Origin: Prochlorococcus marinus str. MIT 9314
GTDB taxonomy: Bacteria; Cyanobacteriota; Cyanobacteriia; PCC-6307; Cyanobiaceae
NCBI RefSeq assembly: GCF_000760035.1
Contig: NZ_JNAO01000012.1
Coordinates: 124,001 to 188,000 of the forward strand
DNA length: 64,000 bases
Direction of reading: 5' to 3'
Positions 11,866 to 22,721 of the stretch are shown here, piece by piece (position 1 is the stretch's first letter; each line of letters starts with the position of its first letter). A program made the translations under genes and the position numbers. The notes under the pieces are model-generated. The model was given only the letters and a program-made list of their open reading frames with translations. It made no database searches and had not been told where the DNA came from.

Positions 11866-11918
11866 CTTTATAAAAATAGATTTTGTTCATCATCCAATCA
11901 ATTTATTTAATTAACTGA

Positions 11919-12491
11919 ATGCCCCCACGCCCACGCTTTGACCGACGAGCTCCAGTTAGAGAGCTACCAAATATAAATGAAAGAATAAAATACCCTCAAT
12001 TGAGAGTCGTTGATTCAGATGGAAAACAATTAGGCGTCATAGATAGATTAAAAGCATTAGAAATAGCATCTCAAAGAGAACTTGATTTAGTTTTGGTGAG
12101 CGAAAAAGCAAGTCCTCCTGTTTGTAGAATCATGGACTACGGTAAATATAAATTTGAACAAGAAAAGAAAGCTAAAGAAGCAAGGAAAAAATCTCATCAA
12201 ACAGAAGTTAAAGAAGTAAAAATGAGGTATAAAATTGACAAGCATGATTATGATGTTCGAATTGGTCAAGCGACTAAGTTTCTAAAGTCAGGAGATAAGG
12301 TAAAATGCACTGTAATTTTTAGGGGAAGAGAAATTCAACACTCAAATTTAGCTGAGACACTTCTCTTAAAAATGGCTAATGATTTAGAAGAGCAGTCAGA
12401 AGTTCAACAAAAACCAAAAAGAGAAGGTAGAAACATGATTATGTTTTTAAGCCCTCGCAAAACTCCTCTTATTAAAAAAGATGATGGATGA
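11919..12491 (+). CDS. infC: Translation initiation factor IF-3
   Basis: IF-3 binds the 30S subunit, keeps 50S off and checks the start codon. The 190-residue protein has the N-domain segment [20 protein letters not shown], the basic linker [20 protein letters not shown] and the C-domain pattern [14 protein letters not shown]. It starts at an ordinary ATG; infC in many bacteria uses AUU for autoregulation, and no longer in-frame N-terminus is obvious here. In many bacteria infC is joined to rpmI-rplT, but in this genome those two lie about 30 kb away. Confidence 0.96.
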   Translation: MPPRPRFDRRAPVRELPNINERIKYPQLRVVDSDGKQLGVIDRLKALEIASQRELDLVLVSEKASPPVCRIMDYGKYKFEQEKKAKEARKKSHQTEVKEVKMRYKIDKHDYDVRIGQATKFLKSGDKVKCTVIFRGREIQHSNLAETLLLKMANDLEEQSEVQQKPKREGRNMIMFLSPRKTPLIKKDDG

Positions 12492-12568
12492 TAAATTGCT
12501 ATTAAAAAATATGACGAATGTTAAAGTGTCACTATATCAAAAATTAAATTAGTCAGGATTTTTCTAAA

Positions 12569-13555
12569 GTGAGATTCCATATTCAACAAGAAAGTGATAT
12601 TCCGGCATCTACTCAACTAATTAATCAAATTTGTTTCGCAATTGCAGCAAGACATTATCCTCCCGGACACAGGCTTCCAAGTACAAGGCAACTTGCAATG
12701 CAGACTGGACTCCATCGGAATACTATAAGCAAAGTTTACAGACAACTGGAAATAGATGGAGTTGTTGAAGCAATAGCTGGATCAGGTATCTACGTAAGAG
12801 ATAATCTTACTAAAAGAGAATTCACAAAATCACTTTACTCAAAAGATAAAATAAGTAAGGTTCCTGATCAAGAAGCAAAGAAGGTTATTGACAACTTAAT
12901 AAGTCTTGGATTCTCTTTACAAGAGACGAGAGAGATTTTGACCAATGAAATTGATTGGCGTATAAAGTGCGGATCAAGAATCATAGTCAGTACTCCTAGA
13001 GAAGATATTGGAGCTTCTATGTTAATAGCAGAAGACCTTTCTAAAACAGTTAATGTACCAGTAGAAGTTGTTCCTATGGAAGAATTAGAAAAAGTTTTGA
13101 GTAATTCAAATAATGGTACGATTGTCACAAGTAGATATTTTTTACAGCCCCTAGAAAAAGTTGCTAAGAAACATGGAGTTCGCGCAATTTCAGTTGACTT
13201 GAGCGACTTTCAAAAGGAATTAAAAATTCTCAAGGAATTAAATGCTGGAAGTTGTGTAGGTATTGTTAGCATAAGTCCTGGTTTATTGAGAGCAGCAGAA
13301 GTCATTATACATAGCATGCGTGGCAGCGAATTAATGCTAATGACGGCAATCTCAGATAATAACAGTAGATTACTCTCACTTTTAAAGGCTTCAAACCATA
13401 TAGTGTGTGATGGACCGAGTTTATCAGTTGTAGAAAACACATTATTAAAAAATCGTTCTCAGTTAATGAGATTACCTCAAATAATATGTGCTAAAAATTA
13501 TTTAAGTATCGAAACAATAAATCAATTAAAAAAAGAAATAGGAGTTATTAATTAA
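12569..13555 (+). CDS. GntR-family transcriptional regulator
   Basis: A 328-residue regulator. Residues 10-78 form a GntR winged helix-turn-helix, with PPGHRLPSTRQLAMQTGLHR at 31-50 and NTISKVYRQLEIDGVVEAIAG following, ending GSGIYVRD. The remaining 240 residues do not look like the aminotransferase of MocR proteins or the FadR or UTRA effector domains. They contain an alpha/beta pattern with IIVSTPRED and TIVTSRYFL that may be a ligand-binding fold I cannot name. The start is GTG at 12569. It is followed after three bases by cysE, so control of cysteine synthesis is one possibility, though many regulators sit next to unrelated genes. Confidence 0.85.
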   Translation: MRFHIQQESDIPASTQLINQICFAIAARHYPPGHRLPSTRQLAMQTGLHRNTISKVYRQLEIDGVVEAIAGSGIYVRDNLTKREFTKSLYSKDKISKVPDQEAKKVIDNLISLGFSLQETREILTNEIDWRIKCGSRIIVSTPREDIGASMLIAEDLSKTVNVPVEVVPMEELEKVLSNSNNGTIVTSRYFLQPLEKVAKKHGVRAISVDLSDFQKELKILKELNAGSCVGIVSISPGLLRAAEVIIHSMRGSELMLMTAISDNNSRLLSLLKASNHIVCDGPSLSVVENTLLKNRSQLMRLPQIICAKNYLSIETINQLKKEIGVIN

Positions 13556-13558
13556 ACC

Positions 13559-14296
13559 ATGGTATTGAAAACTTTTAAATCAGATATAGAAATTATCAAA
13601 GAGAGAGATCCCGCCGCAAGAGGAATAGTAGAGATATTTCTTTGCTACCCAGGCTTTCAATCAATAGTTATACATAGGTTTACGCACAAATTATGGCAAT
13701 TAAAGATTCCTTTGATTCCCCGCTTACTCAGTCACCTAAATAGGTTAGCAACAGGTATTGAAATCCATCCTGGGGCAAAAATTGGTAAGAGGGTTTTCAT
13801 AGACCATGGAATGGGAGTTGTAATTGGTGAAACTGCTGTGATAGGAAATAACTGTTTGCTTTATCAGGGAGTGACCTTAGGAGGAACTGGCAAAAGCCAT
13901 GGCAAAAGACACCCCACCTTAATGGAAAATGTTGTAGTCGGAGCTGGCGCAAAAGTTCTTGGATCCATCACGGTAGGATCTAATACCCGTATTGGTGCTG
14001 GCTCAGTAGTTGTTCGAAATGTAGAGGGGAACAGTACTGTGGTCGGAGTTCCTGGAAGAGTAGTGCATCAAAGTGGGGTCAAAGTCAATCCATTAGCTCA
14101 CTCTGCCTTACCAGATGCAGAAGCTAATGTGATAAAGAATTTAATGGATAGGATAGACTCCCTTGAGACTGAAATTCTTAAATTACAAAAAACTCTAGAA
14201 TGTATAGTTAGCTCAGAATCTATTGATATTTCTAAACTCGGTGATTCTCAAAATCTTAAAGATAAAGAAATTTTTGAATTTCTTGGAGATGATTAA
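13559..14296 (+). CDS. cysE: Serine O-acetyltransferase
   Basis: CysE makes O-acetylserine from serine and acetyl-CoA, the carbon acceptor for cysteine synthesis. The 245-residue protein is a left-handed beta-helix acetyltransferase. GIEIHPGAKIGKRVFIDHGMG leads into the active site His83 of DHGMGVVIGET (82-92), then LYQGVTLGGTGKSHGKRHPT, followed by further hexapeptide turns and VVGVPGRVV. It has the short N-terminus of the EpsC/CysE type. It lies three bases after the GntR regulator gene, so the two are probably one transcript. Confidence 0.95.
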   Translation: MVLKTFKSDIEIIKERDPAARGIVEIFLCYPGFQSIVIHRFTHKLWQLKIPLIPRLLSHLNRLATGIEIHPGAKIGKRVFIDHGMGVVIGETAVIGNNCLLYQGVTLGGTGKSHGKRHPTLMENVVVGAGAKVLGSITVGSNTRIGAGSVVVRNVEGNSTVVGVPGRVVHQSGVKVNPLAHSALPDAEANVIKNLMDRIDSLETEILKLQKTLECIVSSESIDISKLGDSQNLKDKEIFEFLGDD

Positions 14297-14304
14297 ATAT
14301 TGAT

Positions 14305-17136
14305 TTAAGTTTTTTCATTAACGTCAGTTTTAGGTTGAAACATAAACATTGAATAGATAACATTTCGTCTCATATTAGTCATCATTTCAAGAAACATGTC
14401 ATATCCTTCGTTTTTATATTCGATTAAGGGATCTTTTTGACCATAACCTCTCAATCCGACTGATTCCCTCAAAGAATCCATGGATTGCAGATGTTCTCGC
14501 CATAAATTATCGATTTGCTGCAAAATAAAAAATCTTTCAGCTTCTCGCATTAATCCTGGACGAATCTTTTCTATTTGTGATTCCTTTAAATCATAAGCTA
14601 TTCGCAACTGCTCTTGAAGATAGTTTTTTAATTCTTCTATTGACAGTAAATTAATATCATCAGATTTAAGATCATCTAAAAGATATATAAATTCTTTAAC
14701 TTTAGAAATTAATTGATCAATATTCCACTCTTCAGGAGGAAGATCAGGATTAATATAAGCATCTACAATTTCAATCATTGTCCTTTCTCCATATCCTATT
14801 ACTTGTCTTTTTAAATCAATTCCTTTCAATACTCTTAGTCTTTCGCCATAAACTGCTTTTCTTTGATTGTTCATTACCTCGTCGTATTCAAAAACTTGTT
14901 TTCTAATATCGTAATAGTAGGTTTCAACTTTCTTTTGAGCACTTTCTAGAGATCTAGTAAGCATTCCTGACTCAATAGGCATATCTTCATCAACCCTAAA
15001 AGCATTCATTAAATTGGCTACTCTATCACCTCCAAAAATCCTCAATAAATTATCATCTAAAGATAAAAAGAATCTTGTACTTCCAAGATCACCTTGTCTT
15101 CCTGCTCTTCCTCTCAGTTGATTATCCACTCTTCTTGATTCGTGTCTCTCAGTACCAATAACATGTAAACCTCCGGCTTCTCTTACTTTTTCTTCTTCAT
15201 GAATCAAAACTTTTTCATATTCTTTTTTTACATCAGACAAAGATTCTCTCAAAAGCTTTATCAAGTAATCATTAGTTGGTGCTTTTTCTGCAGCTGTAGC
15301 TATCTTGTCATCAAGCTCCAAGACAGAAAGTTTTCTATCTCCCCAATTTTTAACAAGTTCATCAGATAAAAGAGAGAGTTTCTTTTCAATTTCTTCATCT
15401 AGTTTGCAGGGGAAAAGACTTGTTGAAGAATTTGAAATGTTCTTTTTCAAATTTGAATCAGCTTTTGTAGAAAAACCAGTCTTAGACTTTGAACTTCTTT
15501 GTTTAGGTATTGGTGGCTTATGCTCATTATCAGGCTTGACTAACAAAGGAATTAAAATTTCTTTTAATTTAAGCCTTGCCATATAGTCACTATTACCGCC
15601 AAGAATTATATCCGTTCCCCTTCCAGCCATATTAGTCGCAATAGTAACAGCACCTGCTCTTCCCGCTTGAGCAACAATTTCTGCCTCACGTTCAACGTTC
15701 TCTGGCTTAGCGTTTAACAAATTATGCGGTATTTTTTCGGCAGATAAAAGTGAACTTAGTAATTCACTTTTTTCAACACTTGTTGTACCAACTAAAACAG
15801 GTCTACCATCTTTATGAATTTGTGCAGTTTCTTTAGCAACGGCTTTCCATTTACCAATCTCTGTCTTAAATACTTGATCAGACCAATCTTGTCTCTTTCT
15901 TATTTGGTTTGTAGGTATAACTGTTGATTCTAATTTATAAGTTTTTTCAAATTCAACTTCCTCAGTTTTTGCAGTTCCCGTCATTCCTGCTAAACCGGGA
16001 TATAAAAGGAAAAAATTCTGATAAGTGATTGATGCTAATGTTTGAGTCTCAGGCTGAATTTTAAGACCCTCTTTGGCTTCTATTGCCTGATGTTGTCCAT
16101 CGCTCCAACGCCTTCCAGGCATTACCCTACCAGTAAATTCGTCCACTATGACAGCCTCTTCGTTCTTAATTATATAATTTACATCTTTAATAAATAAATC
16201 TTTGGCTTTTAAAGCGTTAGTTATATAGTGCGCCCAAGGATCTTGAGGATTATATAAATCATTAACTCCCAAATACTCTTCACATTTTGCAAAACCCTGA
16301 TCAGTTAATATACAACTTCTCTGTTTTTCATCAACTTCATAATCCCCTTCTGGATCAATACCATCTTTACTTAATTCTTTTGCTTTGACTAATGCCAGAG
16401 ATAATTCTGCAGCTTTTTGATATTTTTCTTGTGGTCTTTCAACTTGGCCAGAAATGATTAAAGGCGTTCTTGCTTCATCAATTAATATTGAATCTACCTC
16501 ATCAATGACGCAATAATTAAATTTTCTTTGAACTACCTCACTAATATCGGTAGCCATATTGTCTCTTAAATAATCAAATCCTAATTCTGAATTTGTTGCA
16601 TAAGTAATATCACAATCATAATTTTTCTTCCTCTCAACTGGATTCATATCTTGCTGAATTAAACCAACGGATAAACCTAAAAAACGATGAACTTGTCCCA
16701 TCCACTCTGCATCCCTTCTAGCTAAATAATCATTGACAGTAACAACATGAACTCCTTTCCCCGTAAGAGCATTTAAATAACAAGGTAAAGTTGCGACAAG
16801 AGTTTTTCCCTCTCCAGTCTTCATCTCAGCAATTTGACACTCGTTTAAAACCATCCCGCCTATTAACTGAACATCAAAATGTCTCATATCAAGAACACGT
16901 TTACTTGCTTCTCTAACAATTGCAAAGGCTTTAGGAAGAAATTCTTCAAGTAGTTCTTTTTGTTTTTTAAAATCTAATTCTGCTGAAATATTTGATTTAA
17001 GATTTTGAGTTTCTTGTCTAAGCTCATCATCAGTCAATTGAGAAATTTCTTCTTCTAAAAAATTTATCTCTTCCACTATTGGTTGATAGCGCTTTAACTT
17101 TCGTGTATTCGGATCTCCCAACAAAAGTTTTAGCAT
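14305..17136 (-). CDS. secA: Preprotein translocase ATPase SecA
   Basis: SecA is the motor that pushes unfolded preproteins through SecYEG, in both plasma and thylakoid membranes in cyanobacteria. The 943-residue protein has Walker A MKTGEGKT at 105-112, the [16 protein letters not shown] Walker B segment, [15 protein letters not shown], and [10 protein letters not shown] of the second motor domain. There is a Lys/Ser-rich insertion of about 45 residues after ILGGN (around [14 protein letters not shown]), as in other cyanobacterial SecAs. The protein ends shortly after [15 protein letters not shown], so the zinc-binding SEC-C tail of E. coli SecA is absent. It converges on cysE with a gap of eight bases. 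Confidence 0.97.
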   Translation of the reverse strand: MLKLLLGDPNTRKLKRYQPIVEEINFLEEEISQLTDDELRQETQNLKSNISAELDFKKQKELLEEFLPKAFAIVREASKRVLDMRHFDVQLIGGMVLNECQIAEMKTGEGKTLVATLPCYLNALTGKGVHVVTVNDYLARRDAEWMGQVHRFLGLSVGLIQQDMNPVERKKNYDCDITYATNSELGFDYLRDNMATDISEVVQRKFNYCVIDEVDSILIDEARTPLIISGQVERPQEKYQKAAELSLALVKAKELSKDGIDPEGDYEVDEKQRSCILTDQGFAKCEEYLGVNDLYNPQDPWAHYITNALKAKDLFIKDVNYIIKNEEAVIVDEFTGRVMPGRRWSDGQHQAIEAKEGLKIQPETQTLASITYQNFFLLYPGLAGMTGTAKTEEVEFEKTYKLESTVIPTNQIRKRQDWSDQVFKTEIGKWKAVAKETAQIHKDGRPVLVGTTSVEKSELLSSLLSAEKIPHNLLNAKPENVEREAEIVAQAGRAGAVTIATNMAGRGTDIILGGNSDYMARLKLKEILIPLLVKPDNEHKPPIPKQRSSKSKTGFSTKADSNLKKNISNSSTSLFPCKLDEEIEKKLSLLSDELVKNWGDRKLSVLELDDKIATAAEKAPTNDYLIKLLRESLSDVKKEYEKVLIHEEEKVREAGGLHVIGTERHESRRVDNQLRGRAGRQGDLGSTRFFLSLDDNLLRIFGGDRVANLMNAFRVDEDMPIESGMLTRSLESAQKKVETYYYDIRKQVFEYDEVMNNQRKAVYGERLRVLKGIDLKRQVIGYGERTMIEIVDAYINPDLPPEEWNIDQLISKVKEFIYLLDDLKSDDINLLSIEELKNYLQEQLRIAYDLKESQIEKIRPGLMREAERFFILQQIDNLWREHLQSMDSLRESVGLRGYGQKDPLIEYKNEGYDMFLEMMTNMRRNVIYSMFMFQPKTDVNEKT

Positions 17137-17309
17137 AAGTCAAAGTCCTTAAAAAATTCATCTTATTACAATCATTATAAATTAGTGCGTTACAACAGAA
17201 TGAAGAAAAATATTATCTCTTTATTTTATATAAACGATCGATTAAGGTATTTAGATTGAAGTCACATAAATAACCTAGTTGACATCACTTTTCAAAATCT
17301 TTTTAATAA

Positions 17310-17765
17310 ATGAAAAAAATATCTCTAATCAAACATGCCAGAGGAGCTTTAGGGTTAAGGGTTTTTGGATTAGGTCCTAATCTTAAACCTACAAATGGAT
17401 TAATTAAGCTACAAAAATTATTAGATACAAATGCTTTCTGGGCACAAAAAAGAACAATTAATGATCTAAAAAAATGTCTTGCTAACAGTGATGTGGTAAT
17501 AAGTCTTTGGGTTGGTCAAGAAATAGTTGGTTTTGGCAGAGCTTTAACCGATGGGATTTACCGCGGAGTGCTTTGGGATATTGTTATTGATGAAAATCAC
17601 CAAGGCAAAGGTTTTGGTACATTAATTGTAAAAAATCTTTTATCTTCTAAAAAAATTAAAAATACAAAAAAATTATATTTAATGACAACAAATAAAAAAT
17701 TGTTTTATTCCCAATTTAATTTTAAAGATGTTACTTCTCAAAATTTATTGATTCATGAAATATAA
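17310..17765 (+). CDS. GNAT-family N-acetyltransferase
   Basis: A 151-residue GNAT acyltransferase. Motif A, which holds the acetyl-CoA pyrophosphate, reads DENHQGKGFG at 94-103, preceded by the strand GVLWDIVI and followed by TLIVKNLL. The VGQEIVGFGRALTDG strand pair before it is typical of the family. The compact layout resembles the plastid-encoded Ycf52-type acetyltransferases, but I cannot confirm orthology. The substrate is unknown. It stands alone, divergent from secA across about 170 bases in which I see no other gene. Confidence 0.82.
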   Translation: MKKISLIKHARGALGLRVFGLGPNLKPTNGLIKLQKLLDTNAFWAQKRTINDLKKCLANSDVVISLWVGQEIVGFGRALTDGIYRGVLWDIVIDENHQGKGFGTLIVKNLLSSKKIKNTKKLYLMTTNKKLFYSQFNFKDVTSQNLLIHEI

Positions 17766-17792
17766 AACACTCTGTTTCTAAAGAAAACAAAA

Positions 17793-18224
17793 TCAAGAAA
17801 TAAATTTACTATAAAGCCATCTTATAAAAGGTCCTAAAATAGGAACTGGTCCAAAAGTTGGGCCGCAGAAATCAAAGTAATCTCTGTGCTCTGTTATTAA
17901 TCCATTTTTACCAAATAATAAACGAGTAGTTCCAGGATAGATAAATTCTTTACCCATAATTTTTAAACCCATAGTCCATTCCACAAATCCACAATTCCCA
18001 GTAATGGAAATTGCATGAGTTTCTAAAAAAACATCATCACATCTTTTAACAAGCTTTTCTTGAGCTTTAACATAAGAATCTAAGCCCTCTGTTTCCTGCG
18101 TAGGGTCTGTAAAAATAACATTCTCATTATAAAATTCAGCCCATTTTTGTTTTGTTGGTGCATCTGTACCATAAGGTTTAGTAAATAATCCCTTTAAATC
18201 CTCAATAGAAATTACTCTTGTCAT
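17793..18224 (-). CDS. NTF2-like (SnoaL-type) domain protein, function unknown
   Basis: A 143-residue protein with the cone-shaped NTF2-like pattern. A helical start ends in YNENVIFTDPTQETEG, a helix follows at SYVKAQEKLVKR, then beta strands VFLETHAISITG, FVEWTMGLKIMG, TRLLFGKNGLITEHRDYFD and a hydrophobic tail. The EFYNENVIFTDPT and GLITEHRDYFD segments resemble nuclear transport factor 2 domain proteins found widely in cyanobacteria. No catalytic set can be assigned. It converges with the GNAT gene. Confidence 0.72.
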   Translation of the reverse strand: MTRVISIEDLKGLFTKPYGTDAPTKQKWAEFYNENVIFTDPTQETEGLDSYVKAQEKLVKRCDDVFLETHAISITGNCGFVEWTMGLKIMGKEFIYPGTTRLLFGKNGLITEHRDYFDFCGPTFGPVPILGPFIRWLYSKFIS

Positions 18225-18270
18225 TACGAAATTTTTATTAAGAATATCTTAAAAGATACAAACATTAAGA

Positions 18271-18341
18271 GCGGATGAAGAGATTCGAACTCTCGACATT
18301 CTCCTTGGCAAGGAGATGCTCTACCACTGAGCTACATCCGC
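18271..18341 (-). tRNA. tRNA-Gly(GCC)
   Basis: Read on the minus strand the 71 bases fold as a tRNA. The acceptor stem is GCGGATG with CATCCGC, the D arm GCTC-AGTGGTA-GAGC, the anticodon arm TCTCC-TTGCCAA-GGAGA with anticodon GCC, and the T arm GAGAG-TTCGAAT-CTCTT. GCC reads the glycine codons GGC and GGT. The 3' CCA is not encoded. It sits alone between the NTF2-like gene and ribH. Confidence 0.97.
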
Positions 18342-18402
18342 ATAACTTTTTTATTTTATATCAAAGAAGGGATCAATGATAAAAATAATTCAATTTTTTC
18401 AA

Positions 18403-18879
18403 TTAATTTAAATTTTTTATTAAGGATCCCATCTCAATTGCTTGTAAAGCATAATTCCAACCAAGATTATTTTTAATCCCTGCTCTTTCTAAAGCCTGCT
18501 GCATAGTATCAGTAGTTAAAACTCCAAAAATAATTGGAACATTATTTTCATTTGAAACTTGTGAAATACCTTTACTCGCCTCAGATATAACTACATCATA
18601 GTGAGAAGTTTCACCACGGATCACAGCCCCAAGAGCAATTACAACATCATAACTCTTTTTTTTTATAAGAGTTTTAGCTGCGATTGGTAATTCGAATGAA
18701 CCAGGAACCCAAACTATATCTACTTGATTGCTTAATTCAGAGGTATCTAAACCATGTCTTTTTAAACAATCAAGACAACCAGATAGGATTTTATTTGTAA
18801 TTAAATCATTAAATCTTGCTATTACAATCCCAACTTTTAAAGTAGAGGCATTAGTAAAAGAACCCTCAAAAATAGCCAT
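18403..18879 (-). CDS. ribH: 6,7-dimethyl-8-ribityllumazine synthase
   Basis: RibH joins 3,4-dihydroxybutanone phosphate to 5-amino-6-ribitylaminouracil, the next-to-last step of riboflavin synthesis. The 158-residue protein has the substrate segments ARFND at 21-25, GSFELP at 60-65 and [12 protein letters not shown] at 84-95, including the catalytic His93, and [11 protein letters not shown] near the end. The length is normal for the family. It lies about 50 bases downstream of psbZ on the same strand and could share its transcript. Confidence 0.96.
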   Translation of the reverse strand: MAIFEGSFTNASTLKVGIVIARFNDLITNKILSGCLDCLKRHGLDTSELSNQVDIVWVPGSFELPIAAKTLIKKKSYDVVIALGAVIRGETSHYDVVISEASKGISQVSNENNVPIIFGVLTTDTMQQALERAGIKNNLGWNYALQAIEMGSLIKNLN

Positions 18880-18928
18880 TAAATTTTACTTAGATATATT
18901 AATAGACTCTCACGAAAAGGTATTAAGT

Positions 18929-19126
18929 TCAAACTAATGAAGAAACTATCCCTGTAACAAAAACCAAAACAACCCAAACAGCAGCAATAGAATAAATTTT
19001 TCTCCTACTTTCTCGCTGTCCTTCCTCAGTAGAAGGTTGAGTCACATATAAAACGGGTACTCCAACTACCGCAATTAAAGAAGCAAATAATAGAGCGTTT
19101 ACGAAGAAAAAGTTAACAGCCTGCAT
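18929..19126 (-). CDS. psbZ: Photosystem II reaction center protein PsbZ
   Basis: A 65-residue protein with two membrane helices, matching PsbZ (Ycf9), a small subunit at the edge of the photosystem II core next to CP43. The first helix ends in the family segment VVGVPVLYVTQP. A polar lumenal or stromal loop EEGQRESRRK follows, and the second helix AVWVVLVFVTGIVSSLV ends the protein just as in other PsbZ sequences. It is direct evidence of an oxygenic phototroph. A TATAAT box is placed about 23 bases before the start. Confidence 0.9.
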   Translation of the reverse strand: MQAVNFFFVNALLFASLIAVVGVPVLYVTQPSTEEGQRESRRKIYSIAAVWVVLVFVTGIVSSLV

Positions 19127-19148
19127 AATTCAGTCTTAGGTTTCAAAT

Positions 19149-19154
19149 ATTATA
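19149..19154 (-). promoter_or_regulatory. psbZ: Candidate -10 box for psbZ
   Basis: On the minus strand a perfect TATAAT lies 22 bases before the psbZ ATG, which would give a leader of about 15 bases. No recognisable -35 hexamer stands at standard spacing, which is common for cyanobacterial light-responsive promoters. In AT-rich DNA such hexamers are frequent, so the call is tentative. Confidence 0.35.
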
Positions 19155-19266
19155 AATACTATAATCTCATGAAAATGATAATTTTTGGAGAAAATTTACA
19201 TACTTTAGCCACTTTAAATGCAAAAAAAAAAATTCTACCTAATATCTATTTAGGAATTAAAAAAGT

Positions 19267-22008
19267 ATGCAAGAAGATACGATAATTCAAAAGAATTTAT
19301 TTGCGATTGGTAATGATAATAATGAACAAAAAGAAATAACAAAAATTCCAGAAGATTTATCTTTGGAAGATTTAAAAAAAGAATCGCAAAAAAGACCCAG
19401 ACAAAGAAAAAATTCAACTAATTTAATAAATAAATTCAAGACTGATTTAATTTCAAATAACAAAAATGTTTGCATCAATGAAGAATCTTATAGCTATAAA
19501 ACAGTTTCAAAACTGAAATTAACTCCTGTAATGAAGCATTATGTAACTCTAAAAGAAGAAAATAAAGATAGGTTATTACTTTATAGATTAGGAGATTTTT
19601 TTGAATGTTTTTTTGAGGATGCTGTATTAATATCTAACCTTTTAGAAATAACGCTTACCAGTAAAGATGCTGGCAAAGAGATTGGTAAGATCCCTATGGC
19701 AGGGGTTCCCCATCATGCAATGGAGAGATATTGTGCTGATTTAATTAAAAAAAATTATTCTGTGGTTATATGCGATCAATTAGAAAAAAGTTCTGGAAAT
19801 TATGGCACTCCAATTAAAAGAGGAATAACGAGAATAATTACTCCTGGCACTGTAATTGAAGAGGGGATGTTGATAGCAAAGAAAAATAATTGGATTAGTG
19901 CTATTTACTTATCAGAAGAAAACTCAGATGAATCTTATGAATGGGGTATATCAAAAGCTGATGTAAGCACAGGAGAATTAATAACTTTAGAAGGCCAATC
20001 TCTGTCAAAACTATTTGATGAAATTATTAAATTAGATTCTTCAGAAATCATTGTAGGAAGCAATGCAGTAAGAGATTTATTAATTAAAGGAAATAGTCAA
20101 ATTACATATACTGTTTCTCAAGAGACTAATTTTGGAATTAATGAAGCAAATTATCTAATAAAAAATTATTTCCAAATTGCAAACCTAGAGGGAATAGGAC
20201 TTAAAAATTTAAACAATGCAACTAGATCACTTGGAGGTTTATTAAATTATTTAGAAAAAATTAATCCTTCAAATTTAGATAAAGATTCTTCTTTAAAAAT
20301 CTCATTAGACTTTCCACAAATCCAATATGGTCACAACAAATTAATTATTGATTATCAAACTCAAAAAAACTTAGAAATCAAAAATACTCAACGAGAAAAC
20401 AATTATGTAGGTTCGCTACTATGGAGTATTGATAGGACTTATACCTGCATGGGCGCAAGGTGTTTAAGAAGGTGGATAGATTCACCACTATTAAACGTTA
20501 ATGAAATTTATAAAAGACAAAATATAATTACAAACTTTCTTGAATCTAAAAAATTACGTACAGATACCCAAAATTTACTTAGAGCAATGGGGGATTTAGA
20601 AAGACTTGCAGGTAGAGCTTGTGCAGGTCATGCAAGTCCCAGAGACTTAATTGCAATAGCTGAAGGTTTAAAAAAATTGCCTAGACTAAAATCCATAATT
20701 GAATTATTTAAATATGATCTGCCAGATTGGACTGATCAATTAAAAAATATTGATGAAGGACTCTTAGAATTAGCTGATACTATAAGTTTTAAATTAGTAG
20801 AAAATCCTCCTCTAAATATTAGTGAAGGAGGCATGATCCACGATGGTGTTGACAATATATTAGATGGTTTACGAAATTTAATGGATGATTACTCTGAGTG
20901 GCTAAATAAAGAGGAATCAAAGGAAAGAAAAATTAGCAAAATTTCAAACCTAAAAATTCAATTTCATAAAAATTTTGGTTATTACATTTCTATTAATAAG
21001 TCAAAAGTTAATTTAGCTCCACAACATTGGATCAAAAGGCAAACACTTACTAATGAAGAAAGGTATATCACTTCTGAAATTAAAAATAAAGAAAATAAGA
21101 TTTTCCAAATAAAAAGTAGAGCTTCATCAAAAGAATATGAAATTTTCTGCGAATTAAGAAATATAGTTGCTGAAAAAACAAAACAAATAAGATCAATCGC
21201 AAAATCCATAGCATCTCTTGATGCACTACTTGGTTTATCAATTACTTCAGTAGAAAACAATTTTATAAAACCTTCATTAATACCAATAAATGATTCAATA
21301 ACAAAAAATAGTACAAAAATTATCGCAGGAAGAAATCCAATTGTAGAGCAATTGTTAAGTGATAAAAAGTTTGTAGCAAACGATATCTCTTTTGAGGATA
21401 ATCAAAAATTAATTATATTAACCGGTCCCAATGCAAGCGGAAAAAGTTGCTTTATAAGACAACTTGGTTTAATACAAATTCTCACACAAATTGGTAGCTT
21501 TGTTCCTGCTAATAATGCTGAAATCAAGATTGCAGATAGGATTTTCACAAGAATTGGGGCTGTTGATGATCAATCATCTGGACAATCAACATTTATGGTA
21601 GAAATGTCTGAAACTGCATCAATTCTAAATCAGGCAACTTCTAGCTCACTAGTTTTACTTGATGAGATTGGCAGAGGGACATCTACTTTTGATGGACTTT
21701 CAATAGCTTGGTCAGTAAGTGAATATCTTGCAAAAAAAATTCAATGTAATACTATTTTTGCTACGCACTATCATGAGCTTAATTATTTAAAAAATTCAAA
21801 TAAGAATATACAAAATTTTCAAGTTTTAGTAGAACAAAATAACGATCAGCTAATTTTTAGCCACAGGATTATTAAAGGGGGCTCAAACAAAAGCTATGGC
21901 ATAGAAGCAGCTAAATTAGCAGGAGTCCCAAAAGAAGTTATAGAAAAAGCAAAATCAGTTTTAAATTCTTTAGAAGAAAATAACAAATTAAATTATGATA
22001 TTAAGTAG
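19267..22008 (+). CDS. mutS: DNA mismatch repair protein MutS
   Basis: A 913-residue MutS that recognises mispairs. The mismatch-reading Phe-x-Glu motif is F111-F112-E113 within [11 protein letters not shown], and the P-loop TGPNASGKS is at about 719-727, followed by [17 protein letters not shown] and [14 protein letters not shown]. Relative to E. coli MutS it carries an N-terminal extension of roughly 80 residues that is charged and basic ([10 protein letters not shown]) before the conserved [13 protein letters not shown]. The start ATG overlaps a possible 38-codon upstream frame. No mutL is in this window. Confidence 0.96.
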   Translation: MQEDTIIQKNLFAIGNDNNEQKEITKIPEDLSLEDLKKESQKRPRQRKNSTNLINKFKTDLISNNKNVCINEESYSYKTVSKLKLTPVMKHYVTLKEENKDRLLLYRLGDFFECFFEDAVLISNLLEITLTSKDAGKEIGKIPMAGVPHHAMERYCADLIKKNYSVVICDQLEKSSGNYGTPIKRGITRIITPGTVIEEGMLIAKKNNWISAIYLSEENSDESYEWGISKADVSTGELITLEGQSLSKLFDEIIKLDSSEIIVGSNAVRDLLIKGNSQITYTVSQETNFGINEANYLIKNYFQIANLEGIGLKNLNNATRSLGGLLNYLEKINPSNLDKDSSLKISLDFPQIQYGHNKLIIDYQTQKNLEIKNTQRENNYVGSLLWSIDRTYTCMGARCLRRWIDSPLLNVNEIYKRQNIITNFLESKKLRTDTQNLLRAMGDLERLAGRACAGHASPRDLIAIAEGLKKLPRLKSIIELFKYDLPDWTDQLKNIDEGLLELADTISFKLVENPPLNISEGGMIHDGVDNILDGLRNLMDDYSEWLNKEESKERKISKISNLKIQFHKNFGYYISINKSKVNLAPQHWIKRQTLTNEERYITSEIKNKENKIFQIKSRASSKEYEIFCELRNIVAEKTKQIRSIAKSIASLDALLGLSITSVENNFIKPSLIPINDSITKNSTKIIAGRNPIVEQLLSDKKFVANDISFEDNQKLIILTGPNASGKSCFIRQLGLIQILTQIGSFVPANNAEIKIADRIFTRIGAVDDQSSGQSTFMVEMSETASILNQATSSSLVLLDEIGRGTSTFDGLSIAWSVSEYLAKKIQCNTIFATHYHELNYLKNSNKNIQNFQVLVEQNNDQLIFSHRIIKGGSNKSYGIEAAKLAGVPKEVIEKAKSVLNSLEENNKLNYDIK

Positions 22009-22039
22009 ATTTTTGACATTTTTATAAAATAAATACTCT

Positions 22040-22663
22040 TTAAATAGTTTCCCTCAATAAGGCGTTAACCGCAGCAGCTGCCATGGCAGCACCTCCTCTA
22101 GTTGAATTCAAAACAATTCTAGGAAGATCGGTGGAAATCAATTTATTTTTGCTATTTTCTACTCCAATAAATCCAACAGGCATTCCGATAATTAAACTAG
22201 GTAAATCTTTTGAATTTTCTAAAATATCAATTAAATAAGTTAACGCTGTAGGCGAACTGCCAATAACTACAATAGGAGATTTGCTTCCAGAATTTATAGC
22301 GGATAACTCCTTCCAACCTTCACTTAAGCCATATGCAGTTTTAGTTAAGTTTGTATGATTATTTTTTCCAAACCACATTCTAGCGGTGAATACTGTATTA
22401 CTAGTTGTATTTTCTGCCATGGATTTTATTGCTGCTGCTGCCATATCGGTATCAGTTAAAATCGGAGCACCATTTTTAAGTGCCTGAAGACCCTTTTCAC
22501 AAGCACCTTCACTAAAATTTAAAAGATTTTGAACCGTAAAATCTCCTGAAGTATGGACTAATCTCTCTAATACTTTTTTTTCCAAATAATTTAGATCATT
22601 TGCTGCTAAACGAGATCTTATGAATCTGATGCTTTCCAAAAAAATTGGATGATCTATTACCAT
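22040..22663 (-). CDS. cobH: Precorrin-8X methylmutase
   Basis: CobH/CbiC shifts the C-11 methyl of precorrin-8X to C-12, giving hydrogenobyrinate or its cobalt form in cobalamin synthesis. The 207-residue protein has the catalytic His37 in ERLVHTSGDF, the ILTDTDMAAAAI segment, TALTYLIDIL, and IIGMPVGFIGVENSK, all typical. It ends normally at the NALLRE tail. It is convergent with mutS and divergent from holA. Confidence 0.94.
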   Translation of the reverse strand: MVIDHPIFLESIRFIRSRLAANDLNYLEKKVLERLVHTSGDFTVQNLLNFSEGACEKGLQALKNGAPILTDTDMAAAAIKSMAENTTSNTVFTARMWFGKNNHTNLTKTAYGLSEGWKELSAINSGSKSPIVVIGSSPTALTYLIDILENSKDLPSLIIGMPVGFIGVENSKNKLISTDLPRIVLNSTRGGAAMAAAAVNALLRETI

Positions 22664-22721
22664 TAAATTTAATTTGTGTTAGAAGTAATCATAGTTAATA
22701 TATGGGTTTTATTGAGCTATT

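Noticed and set aside
19169-19285. A 38-codon frame (starting MKMIIFGENLHTLATLNAKK) that overlaps the mutS start
   Set aside because: It overlaps mutS in another frame, has no visible ribosome site, and is the kind of short frame expected by chance in AT-rich DNA. It could still be a leader peptide, but nothing supports it.
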